Origin: Trebonia sp036509215 | Lineage (GTDB): Bacteria > Actinomycetota > Actinomycetes > Streptosporangiales > Streptosporangiaceae | NCBI GenBank assembly: GCA_036509215.1 | Contig: DATCGA010000363.1 | Span: 1 to 10,649, forward strand | Length of the DNA stretch: 10,649 bases | Direction of reading: 5' to 3' | Shown here: positions 1 through 6,140 of the stretch, piece after piece | Position numbering within the stretch: position 1 is the first letter of the stretch | Layout of the letters: each line of letters begins with the position of its first letter | The notes under the pieces: model-generated | What the model was told of the DNA's origin: nothing | Databases searched by the model: none | Seen by the model: only the letters and a program-made list of their open reading frames with translations | Program-made: the position numbers and the translations under genes

Positions 1-1159
1 GGCGAAGTCGCGGCCAGCGCAGCCGAGGCAACCGCTCAGCCGTCACGGCGACGCCGAGGCCGGCCGCCACCGACCAGGCCGGCACGGTGAACAGCATGTA
101 CCGGAAGGTCCAGTAGGAATCGGGCCCCTGGGAGACGATCCAGACTGCCACGATCGGGAGGATCCCGACCGCCAGGGCGTACCCGGCCAGGACGCGCTGT
201 CGCGCGCCGGTGAGCGTCACCACGGACGCCAGCGCGAACAGGATGACCGCGAGGGCAACCGGCGTCGAGGCGAACAGCTCGGGCCATAGCCCGTTGATCA
301 CTCCGAGGAGCGCGACGACGTGCGGGACCGGCTGCTGGCCGATCTGGGATGCGGACTGCGCGTGTCCCTCGAGCACGACCGGCGCGTCAAGGATGACCCC
401 GACGATCGCAGCCAGGCTGAACCATCCCAGCAGCGCCAGGGGGCGCCCTTCGACCGGCTCTGGCCTGCCGCCGGGGATGGCGCGACCGCCGCCCGGCGCG
501 TCCTCGTCCCCGATGCGCACCGTGCGCAGGCAGAAGTCGGTCGCCACGATGGCCGCGTGCGCGGCCAGCACGCAGAGGGCGACCAGGTTCGACGCTCCGG
601 CGGCGGCTACCGCGAGCGTGAAGCAGCCCCACCGTAGCCAGGTCGGGCGCTCCATCGCGCGCAGCAGCAGCAGGGTGGCGAGCGCCGCGAAGAGCGTGGC
701 GAACGCGTAGGGCCGCGCCTCTTGCGCGTAGCGGGAGACGCTGGGGACGACCGCGAAGATCAGGCCGCCGATCAGTCCGGCGCGGATGCCGCCGAGCCGC
801 TTCCCGGTCAGCGCCACGACCGCGGCGGCGCCGGTCATCGCGAGCGCAGACGGCAGGCGCATCGCGGCGGCGGAGTCGCCGAAGACCGCCATCCACAGGT
901 GCAGCCCCAGGTAGTACAGCCCGAGCACCGCGTCGACGTTGTGCACCATGGCCCACAGCTGCGGCAGCGTCCGGCTGGCGGCCGACCACGTCGCGAGCTC
1001 ATCGCGCCACAGGATCGGCACGTTGATCTGGTAAAGCCCGAGTGCCGCGGTGACCACGGGAGGCACGGCCCAGGCCAGCCACGTCGGCGCCGACCGGCCG
1101 ACCGCAGCCTGCGGCCGCGTGGTCACTTCAGGTGTTGCACCAGCAGTCACGGGATTCAC
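1..1159 (-). CDS. Family 39 (PMT_2-type) membrane glycosyltransferase, C-terminus cut by the window edge
   Basis: The frame reads without a stop from a GTG at 1157-1159 to the left edge, giving about 386 residues, so the C-terminus is missing. GT39-type GT-C enzymes move a sugar from a polyprenyl-phosphate donor to an acceptor on the outer face of the membrane. After the first hydrophobic segment (about residues 27-46) comes WRDELATW (51-58), which holds the acidic pair expected in the first external loop. RYAQEARPYA (143-152) matches the second hallmark of the family. The usual PP before LYYL is LG here (around 79-84). Many further hydrophobic segments follow. The GTG overlaps the TGA of the upstream gene in a GTGA junction, so translation is probably coupled. 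The ribosome site is weak (AAGGG, about 13 bases upstream). Donor and acceptor cannot be read from the sequence. Family placement is good; the substrate is unknown. Confidence 0.87.
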   Translation of the reverse strand, partial: MNPVTAGATPEVTTRPQAAVGRSAPTWLAWAVPPVVTAALGLYQINVPILWRDELATWSAASRTLPQLWAMVHNVDAVLGLYYLGLHLWMAVFGDSAAAMRLPSALAMTGAAAVVALTGKRLGGIRAGLIGGLIFAVVPSVSRYAQEARPYAFATLFAALATLLLLRAMERPTWLRWGCFTLAVAAAGASNLVALCVLAAHAAIVATDFCLRTVRIGDEDAPGGGRAIPGGRPEPVEGRPLALLGWFSLAAIVGVILDAPVVLEGHAQSASQIGQQPVPHVVALLGVINGLWPELFASTPVALAVILFALASVVTLTGARQRVLAGYALAVGILPIVAVWIVSQGPDSYWTFRYMLFTVPAWSVAAGLGVAVTAERLPRLRWPRLR

Positions 1160-2589
1160 GACGACGAGCTCACCCTTCCGCAGGGGATCTTGAACTGCCA
1201 CCAGCCATAGTGGTGGTAAAAGTAGTCAGCCTCGCCGGGCTTCATGCAAGTTCGTGTTGCCGCCGCCACGACCGCGGTCCATGCGGGGCTTTCCGAACGA
1301 CCGTTGGTGACGCGATAGTTGAACCCGATGGTCACGGCGAGCACGAGGGCGAAGACCACGACCGGGCTCCGGGCTATGGCAGCCGAGCGCGGCCGGAGCG
1401 GGGGGATGCGCGGCCGCAGCATCGCCACGATGCCCGCGTAAACGAGAAGGGCGGGCGCGATGACGTACCGAGGCTGCACGATGGGCAGGTTATTGACAAT
1501 CTCGCCGACGAACAGCAGCACGCTGAATAGCAGGGCGGTCACCGCCAGTGGCCAGTCAGGGGCGGTGAGCCTGACCACGGCGATGATGATCGCGGCCACC
1601 ACGATAGCCCACGCGCCCCAGGTCAGGGCGGTGTGGATGGCCATGTTGGGGATGACCAGAGGGAGCGGATGACCGTCGCCGTTGGTGCCAGGGCCGCCAA
1701 GGGCGCGCTCGCCGAACAGCGCCCGCGGCACGACCCGCGTCACGTAGTTCCCGAGGACCCAGAGCGGGTTACTCCACCCGTTGACCTGCCGGTTGCTCAT
1801 CCCGCGGAGCTGAACCGACCACTGCGCGACCAGGCCCGCGGCCCAGCACACGGCGATCGCGATGGAGACCTTCGACCGGTCGGCGATCAGCCGCGCCACG
1901 ACGAGCGGCGCGAACAGCAGCGGGAGGATGCTGGACAGCGTGGTGCCCAGCATGATGACGGGCGCGGCGAGCTGGCCCGCCCGCGTGCCCGGACGCCATA
2001 GCAGCAGCCAGAAGATCCCGTAGAGCGCGATGAACTGCACGGTGGCGAGGTCGTTGTTCGCCTGCGTGTAGCCAAGCGGGATGAGGCACGCGGGCGCGGC
2101 GATCAGCAGCCGGAGCCAGGGGCTGCGAAGGTGCGGTCCGCTGGCGATGTAGGCGATCAGGCCGAACATCGAGTACCCGATGGCCGCGCAGGCCGACATG
2201 ATCCCCGGCACCCAGGTAAGCGGGAACGTGATCGCGATCGCCGTGACCGCCCGGGGCAGCACGTCGTAGTACCCGTTTATCTGGGTGGTGAGGGTGGTCA
2301 TCACGGACTCGTGCAGCGCGTCCTGCAAGAAATTGTTCGCGTCCTCAATCCAGATCGTATTGAGAGCCCCGGGGCCTGAGGTGCGCGCCAGGCTGACCGC
2401 GGCGCTGACGACGACGAAAACCGCGCCGCCCGCGACCTGCCGCCAGCCGACCGTCCTGGCGAGAGGCGGCAGGAACAGGGCCGACCGCAGCCACTCGGCG
2501 ATTCCCGCTAGTCTCGTCGGCCGCAGGTCAGGGCCGCTGGCTGGCGCGGCTGGGAACGCCACGCCATCCGTTTTCGTCTGTCCAGACAC
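1156..2589 (-). CDS. Polytopic GT-C-like membrane protein, paralog of the divergent gene at 2747-4186
   Basis: This 477-residue protein has about ten hydrophobic segments. A short cytoplasmic N-terminus is followed by a membrane segment at about 52-70 and then WIEDANNFLQDAL starting at W80. The acidic pair E82-D83 in the first external loop, followed by a GYY.VLPR segment, resembles the layout of GT-C transferases. I know similar actinobacterial proteins only as uncharacterised membrane proteins. After the last helix the C-terminus has NYRVTNGR, then C448 and C470 around a WWQ..IPC motif, which is probably an extracytoplasmic disulfide-bonded cap. The start is GTG; an in-frame TAG lies seven codons upstream and GGGGA precedes the GTG, so the start is nearly fixed. 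The stop overlaps the downstream GT39 start, and the two probably form one operon. A glycosyltransferase role is inferred from the first-loop acidic motif and the neighbours; a flippase or ligase is the alternative. Confidence 0.85.
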   Translation of the reverse strand: MSGQTKTDGVAFPAAPASGPDLRPTRLAGIAEWLRSALFLPPLARTVGWRQVAGGAVFVVVSAAVSLARTSGPGALNTIWIEDANNFLQDALHESVMTTLTTQINGYYDVLPRAVTAIAITFPLTWVPGIMSACAAIGYSMFGLIAYIASGPHLRSPWLRLLIAAPACLIPLGYTQANNDLATVQFIALYGIFWLLLWRPGTRAGQLAAPVIMLGTTLSSILPLLFAPLVVARLIADRSKVSIAIAVCWAAGLVAQWSVQLRGMSNRQVNGWSNPLWVLGNYVTRVVPRALFGERALGGPGTNGDGHPLPLVIPNMAIHTALTWGAWAIVVAAIIIAVVRLTAPDWPLAVTALLFSVLLFVGEIVNNLPIVQPRYVIAPALLVYAGIVAMLRPRIPPLRPRSAAIARSPVVVFALVLAVTIGFNYRVTNGRSESPAWTAVVAAATRTCMKPGEADYFYHHYGWWQFKIPCGRVSSSS

Positions 2590-2746
2590 CGCACAATCCC
2601 CGCTCAGCTACGCAACCGGCCACGCAGTCATGCACTGCGTGAGTTCACACAATAGTCTTTAATTCCGACCGGTTTTGCGGATTACAGGTAGGATCTGCCG
2701 ATGGCGTCGAGACGACCCGGCTAGCGAGAGATTGCGCAGGACGCTC
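2590..2746. promoter_or_regulatory. Divergent promoter region between the two paralogs
   Basis: This 157-base region separates two divergently transcribed paralogous genes and must hold the promoters of both. It contains an AT-rich stretch at about 2643-2678 that stands out from the GC-rich surroundings. The perfect inverted repeat at 2621-2641 is listed separately. On the plus strand, TAGGAT at 2689-2694 is a plausible -10 box for the right-hand gene, but no convincing -35 box lies 16-18 bases upstream. On the minus strand, TATTGT within 2650-2656 is only a weak -10 candidate. The region is certain as a divergent spacer; the exact promoters are not. Confidence 0.6.
2621..2641. promoter_or_regulatory. 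Perfect 8-5-8 inverted repeat, candidate operator
   Basis: The arms CACGCAGT (2621-2628) and ACTGCGTG (2634-2641) are exact reverse complements around the 5-base spacer CATGC. The repeat lies 32 bases upstream of the minus-strand GTG and about 106 bases before the plus-strand ATG. That position suits a dimeric repressor acting on the leftward operon, or shared control of both genes. It could also form a hairpin in the 5' leader of the leftward transcript. There is no T-tract, so a terminator is unlikely. The dyad is seen directly; its function is inferred. Confidence 0.5.
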
Positions 2747-4186
2747 ATGAGTCAGGAAGCAAGCGCGGAAGTCGCCCACGGCGGGACTGGCACGGTTCCG
2801 TCGCGGTCGGCTCCGTCCCGGTCGGGCCTGGGCCGTTTCGCCGCGGCTGGAGTTGACTGGCTGCGGTCTGACTTGTTCCTTCGAACCGAGAGCGGGCCGG
2901 TCGGCTGGCGGAAAATCCTGCTCGCCATCGCCTGCGTGATCGGCGGCGCCGCGGTCAGCCTGTGCCGCACCGTTGGCGCCGGCTCGCTGAACACCACCTG
3001 GATCGAGGACGCGAAGAACCTGCTCAGCCAGGGGCTTGACTCTCCTTTCGCGCAGGCCCTCAGAACCCCGATCAGCGGGTACTACCAGGTGCCCGCGCGC
3101 ATCATCACCGAGATCGCGATTGCGTTCCCGTTGAGCTGGGCGCCGGGGATCATGTCGGCCGCCGCCGCCCTCCAGTACGCGGTTTACGGTCTTGTCGCCT
3201 ACATCGCCAGCGGGCCGTACCTGCGCAGCCCCTGGCTCCGCCTGCTCATCGCCGCGCCCGTGTGCGTGATCCCACTGGCGTACACGCAGGCGAACAACGA
3301 CCTCGTGACCGTCCAGTTCATCGGTCTCTACGGCGCGTTCTGGACCTTGCTGTGGATACCCGGCACGCGCGCGGGTCGTGTCCTGTCGCCGATTGTCATG
3401 CTCAGCGTGGCGTCAACCGCGGCCCTCGCGATCGTGCTGGCTCCGCTCGTGGTCGCCCGGCTGATCGTCGACCGGTCCAAGAACGCCATCTTCCTGACGG
3501 TCTGCTGGGCCGCCGGCGTGCTGCTGCAGATGAGCCTGACCCTGGAGGGCAAGAGCAAGCACTACCTGTTCGGCTTCAACGGCCCGCTGTTCGTGCTGAA
3601 GTACTACGCGGGCCGCGTCGTGCCCCGGGCGCTCTTCGGGGAAAGCGCGCTCGGCGGTCCTGGTGCCAACTACCGGGGCGACCTCGAGCCGCTGCACCTC
3701 ATCAACACGGCCGCGCACGTCGCGCTGATCGGCGGCGCATGGGCGATCGTGGTGGTCGCGGTCGTCCTCGCGCTCACCCGCTTCACCGACCCGAACTGGG
3801 CCCTCGCGGCGGTGGCGGGGCTGTTCAGCTTGGCCATGTTCGCAGACGCGATGCTCATCAACACCGCCGTCGTGCAGCCGCGCTACGTCATCGCTCCGGC
3901 GTTGCTGCTCTACGCCGCCCTCGTCGCCTTGCTGCGCCCGCGGCGGCGGGAGGGGGCGTCACGCGCCCGCGCGGCCTTCGGCTGGCTGCCCGTTGCCGGG
4001 TTCGCGGTGCTCCTCGCCGTGGCCGTGACGCTCAATTTCCGCGTGACGAATGGCCGCACGAGCAGCCCCCCGTGGACCAGCGTCGTCGCCCGCGCCACCG
4101 CGGCCTGCGCCCACCCCGGCGTGACCTCCTATGTCTACTCGCACGAGTGGTGGCAGGTCATCATCCCGTGCACCCGCGTGCGCTGA
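2747..4186 (+). CDS. Polytopic GT-C-like membrane protein, paralog of the divergent gene at 1156-2589
   Basis: This 479-residue protein aligns along its whole length with its divergent neighbour and is more than half identical by eye in the central part. Shared blocks include LRSPWLRLLIAAP, YTQANND, RVVPRALFGE, ALGGPG and VQPRYVIAPALL. The first external loop holds WIEDAKNLL from W85 with the acidic pair E87-D88, in the position expected for a GT-C catalytic Asp/Glu. The C-terminal tail again has NFRVTNGR and two cysteines, C454 and C475, around WWQ..IPC. The two proteins differ most at the N-terminus and in the loop near residues 285-300. ATG at 2747 is chosen because CAGGA sits 5-6 bases upstream; a TTG at 2675 would add 24 arginine-rich residues and lacks a good ribosome site. 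The function is inferred to be extracytoplasmic sugar transfer; the substrate is unknown. Confidence 0.86.
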   Translation: MSQEASAEVAHGGTGTVPSRSAPSRSGLGRFAAAGVDWLRSDLFLRTESGPVGWRKILLAIACVIGGAAVSLCRTVGAGSLNTTWIEDAKNLLSQGLDSPFAQALRTPISGYYQVPARIITEIAIAFPLSWAPGIMSAAAALQYAVYGLVAYIASGPYLRSPWLRLLIAAPVCVIPLAYTQANNDLVTVQFIGLYGAFWTLLWIPGTRAGRVLSPIVMLSVASTAALAIVLAPLVVARLIVDRSKNAIFLTVCWAAGVLLQMSLTLEGKSKHYLFGFNGPLFVLKYYAGRVVPRALFGESALGGPGANYRGDLEPLHLINTAAHVALIGGAWAIVVVAVVLALTRFTDPNWALAAVAGLFSLAMFADAMLINTAVVQPRYVIAPALLLYAALVALLRPRRREGASRARAAFGWLPVAGFAVLLAVAVTLNFRVTNGRTSSPPWTSVVARATAACAHPGVTSYVYSHEWWQVIIPCTRVR

Positions 4187-4324
4187 GCGGCCCCCAGGCG
4201 ACGAGGCCGGGGCAGGCAGCTGACTGTAATATTGATATCCTCTCTTACCGGCCGGATAAGTAGGATTAGACTCACTGTCTCCGCGGAGCGCGGCATCGAC
4301 ACGAGCAGGAAACGGAAGGCCCCC
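4187..4324 (+). promoter_or_regulatory. AT-rich promoter-like spacer upstream of the nucleotide-sugar dehydrogenase
   Basis: This 138-base gap starts with a weak GC stem, GCCCC (4190-4194) with GGGGC (4209-4213), without a T-run, so termination of the upstream gene is uncertain. An AT-rich stretch at about 4224-4270 follows. It includes TTGATA at 4232-4237, a fair -35 box, and TAAGTA at 4257-4262, spaced 19 bases away. An alternative -10 is TAGGAT at 4261-4266. The dehydrogenase is therefore probably transcribed from its own promoter, possibly with some read-through. A ribosome site, GGAAGG, at 4314-4319 lies 5 bases before the ATG. Confidence 0.45.
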
Positions 4325-5674
4325 ATGGCTGGCAGTGGACATGACCTGCGGATCAGCGTCATCGGAATCGGCTATCTTGGCTTGACCCACGCGGTCTGCA
4401 TGGCGGCCCTCGGGCACCAGGTGCTCGCCGTCGATGTGGACGCCGACAAGATCGCCAAGGCGGCTCGCGGCGAGGCGCCGTTCTTCGAACCGGGCCTTGA
4501 GCCGTTGCTGCGGAAGAATCTCGACGCCGGCCGGCTCCGTTTCACCGACTCATTCGCCGAGATCGGCGCGTTCGGCGACGTTCATTTCCTGTGCGTGGGC
4601 ACGCCGCAGGCGGCCGGCGGGCACGCGGATCTCGGCTACCTGCACGCCGCGACCGGCGCGCTCGCGCCGCACCTGACCAGAGAGGCCCTGCTGGTCGGGA
4701 AGTCGACCGTGCCGGTCGGCACGGCGCGGCAACTGCTCGCCATTGCACGCGCGGCGGCGCCGGCGGGCGACCTGGTCGACGTCGCGTGGAACCCCGAGTT
4801 CCTGCGCGAGGGGTACGCGGTGCAAGACAGCCTCACCCCGGACCGGATCGTCCTCGGCGTTACGTCGGAGCGGGCGGAGCGGACCTTGGGCGAGGTCTAC
4901 GCCACGCCGCTTGCCTCGGGCACCCCCGCGCTGACAATGGATCTTGAAACCGCTGAGCTCGTCAAGGTCGCGGCTAACGCCTTCCTCGCGACCAAGATCT
5001 CCTTTATCAACGTGATGGCCGAGATGTGCGAGGCGAGCGGCGCGGACGTGATCCGGCTCGCCGACGCGATCGGCCTGGACGAGCGGATCGGCCGCAGGTT
5101 CCTCTCCCCGGGGCTCGGCTTCGGCGGCGGCTGCCTGCCCAAGGACATCCGCGCCTTCCGGTCCACAGCCGCGCAGAAGAGCGTCGGCTCGCTCGTCGAC
5201 CTGCTGACCACCGTCGACACCATCAACCTCGGCCGCCGCGACCGCGTCGTCACCCTCGCTCGCCAGGCCGTCGGGGGCACGCTTGACGGCAAGCGGATCG
5301 CCGTCCTCGGTGCCGCCTTCAAGCCCAACAGCGACGACATCCGCGACTCCCCCAGCCTGGTCGTCTGCGGCCGTCTCGCGGACGAGGGCGCGATCGTCAG
5401 CGTGCACGACCCGGTGGCCATGCCGAACGCGGCGCTGGTCCGTCCCGACCTTCGGTACGCCGACTCGGCGCACGAGGCCGCCGAGGGCGCCGACCTGGTC
5501 CTCCACCTCACCGAGTGGACGGACTACCGCGACATCGACCCCGCCGCATTCGCCGAGATCGTGGCCGCCCCCGTGCTCATCGACGCCCGGTGCACGCTCG
5601 ACGCCGCCCTCTGGCGGTCCGCCGGCTGGTCCGTCTACGTCCCTGGCCGACCTCAGCCAAGCCCGGCCGCCTGA
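4325..5674 (+). CDS. ugd: UDP-glucose 6-dehydrogenase-type nucleotide-sugar dehydrogenase
   Basis: This cytoplasmic enzyme of 449 residues, the usual length, oxidises UDP-glucose to UDP-glucuronate with two NAD+. The N-terminal Rossmann domain has GIGYLG (14-19) and the typical EAPFFEPGL segment. KSTVPVGT and WNPEFLREG (with E158) follow. K224 lies in the central helix NAFLATKISF. The catalytic cysteine is C270 in GFGGGCLPKD, with D274 after it. The C-terminal UDP-binding domain has the LGAAFKPNSDDIRDSPS block. All catalytic residues of the family are present. The ATG at 4325 is preceded by GGAAGG at good spacing. The nearest relatives, UDP-ManNAc and GDP-mannose dehydrogenases, share these motifs, so the sugar specificity is likely but not proven. 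Next to three membrane glycosyltransferase-like genes, it may supply a uronic acid donor, or UDP-xylose or UDP-arabinose after decarboxylation, to an envelope glycan. Confidence 0.93.
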   Translation: MAGSGHDLRISVIGIGYLGLTHAVCMAALGHQVLAVDVDADKIAKAARGEAPFFEPGLEPLLRKNLDAGRLRFTDSFAEIGAFGDVHFLCVGTPQAAGGHADLGYLHAATGALAPHLTREALLVGKSTVPVGTARQLLAIARAAAPAGDLVDVAWNPEFLREGYAVQDSLTPDRIVLGVTSERAERTLGEVYATPLASGTPALTMDLETAELVKVAANAFLATKISFINVMAEMCEASGADVIRLADAIGLDERIGRRFLSPGLGFGGGCLPKDIRAFRSTAAQKSVGSLVDLLTTVDTINLGRRDRVVTLARQAVGGTLDGKRIAVLGAAFKPNSDDIRDSPSLVVCGRLADEGAIVSVHDPVAMPNAALVRPDLRYADSAHEAAEGADLVLHLTEWTDYRDIDPAAFAEIVAAPVLIDARCTLDAALWRSAGWSVYVPGRPQPSPAA

Positions 5675-5684
5675 CTCGCCGCAC

Positions 5685-5703
5685 CAGACGCGCGCCCGGT
5701 CTG
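5685..5703. terminator. Weak hairpin between convergent genes
   Basis: CAGAC (5685-5689) and GTCTG (5699-5703) form a 5-bp stem with a 9-base loop, 11 bases after the dehydrogenase stop and before the end of the convergent DUF3263 gene. No T-run follows on either strand, so intrinsic termination is only a possibility. Confidence 0.25.
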
Positions 5704-5730
5704 CGCTCCGACGCCTCAGATGCGCGATCG

Positions 5731-5976
5731 TCAGGTACGCGGCTTCGGCGACCGGATCCGCTGGCGCCTCGCCCGCTGCCCGCGCAGCCGCTTGACCAGC
5801 GTCGGGTCGAACCTGAGGGCCTCGGGCGTGTCGATCAGCTCGTTGAGCAGCTGGTAGTACCTGGTCGCGGTGATGCCGAGCACCTCCGCGATCGCCTGCT
5901 CCTTGGCGCCGGCGGTACGCCAGGTCCCCCGCTCGAAGGCGAGCACGCGCATGTCACGCTCGGACAAGGCAGGCAT
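5731..5976 (-). CDS. DUF3263 family small protein with a helix-turn-helix-like core
   Basis: This 81-residue protein has the full DUF3263 signature: an N-terminal ERDMRVLAFERGTW block, then GAKEQAIAEVLGITATRYYQ (about 23-42), then LNELIDTPEAL, and a basic tail rich in Arg and Lys. The family is actinobacterial and has no established function. The segment from about 23 to 47 reads like a helix-turn-helix (AKEQAIAEVLGITATRYY), and the basic C-terminus is compatible with DNA binding, so a regulatory role is plausible. The ATG at 5976 has GGGAG 6 bases upstream. The gene converges on the dehydrogenase and is divergent from the pseudoprotease gene, so it could act on the shared spacer. The family call is strong; the regulatory role is inference. 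Confidence 0.92.
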   Translation of the reverse strand: MPALSERDMRVLAFERGTWRTAGAKEQAIAEVLGITATRYYQLLNELIDTPEALRFDPTLVKRLRGQRARRQRIRSPKPRT

Positions 5977-6140
5977 CCACCGCTCCCTTCACCGTGCATC
6001 TACCGCATTATCGCTCATCGTCACCCAATAGTTAGCCGGTCTTGCGTTCCGCTGCGGCCGAACGCATGACACCATAAGGGACGGTTTTCACATACCGCCC
6101 CCTGCGCCCCGAATCGGCGGGCCCTACCTGGAGGGATGGC
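5977..6140. promoter_or_regulatory. Divergent regulatory spacer between the DUF3263 gene and the pseudoprotease gene
   Basis: This 164-base spacer serves two divergent genes. On the minus strand GATAAT at 6007-6012 is a good -10 box for the DUF3263 gene and would leave a leader of about 25 bases; no clear -35 box was found. On the plus side, TTGCGT at 6042-6047 is a possible -35 box that overlaps the inverted repeat at 6043-6066, but the -10 candidates are poor (CATGAC at 6065-6070 with 17-base spacing, or CATAAG further on). A strong ribosome site, GGAGGG at 6130-6135, lies 5 bases before the GTG of the pseudoprotease. Confidence 0.5.
6043..6066. promoter_or_regulatory. Perfect 7-10-7 inverted repeat, candidate operator
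   Basis: TGCGTTC (6043-6049) and GAACGCA (6060-6066) are exact reverse complements separated by 10 GC-rich bases. The arm centres are 17 bases apart. The repeat sits between the divergent start sites and overlaps the only -35-like box for the rightward gene. This arrangement suits a dimeric transcription factor. The repeat is seen directly; its role is inferred. Confidence 0.45.

Noticed and set aside
387..989. A 200-codon minus-strand frame at the left end
   Set aside because: The neighbouring frame, open to the window edge, gives the GT39 protein with WRDELATW and RYAQEARPYA; this frame is Arg-rich noise.
2675..2746. TTG start extending the plus-strand GT-C-like protein by 24 residues
   Set aside because: It has no ribosome site, adds an Arg-rich stretch unlike its paralog, and would overlap the candidate -10 box. 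The ATG at 2747 has CAGGA upstream.
3262..4263. A 333-codon plus-strand frame overlapping the GT-C-like paralog
   Set aside because: It is an Arg/Ala/Pro-rich shadow in a second frame; the overlapping frame gives a coherent membrane protein matched by its paralog.
4232..4324. Upstream start extending the dehydrogenase by 31 residues
   Set aside because: It would place an Arg-rich stretch before the Rossmann fold and use the AT-rich promoter-like segment as coding sequence; the ATG at 4325 has a good ribosome site.
4550..5506. A 318-codon open frame on the minus strand inside ugd
   Set aside because: It lies fully antisense to a gene with every family motif present; the composition is that of a shadow frame.
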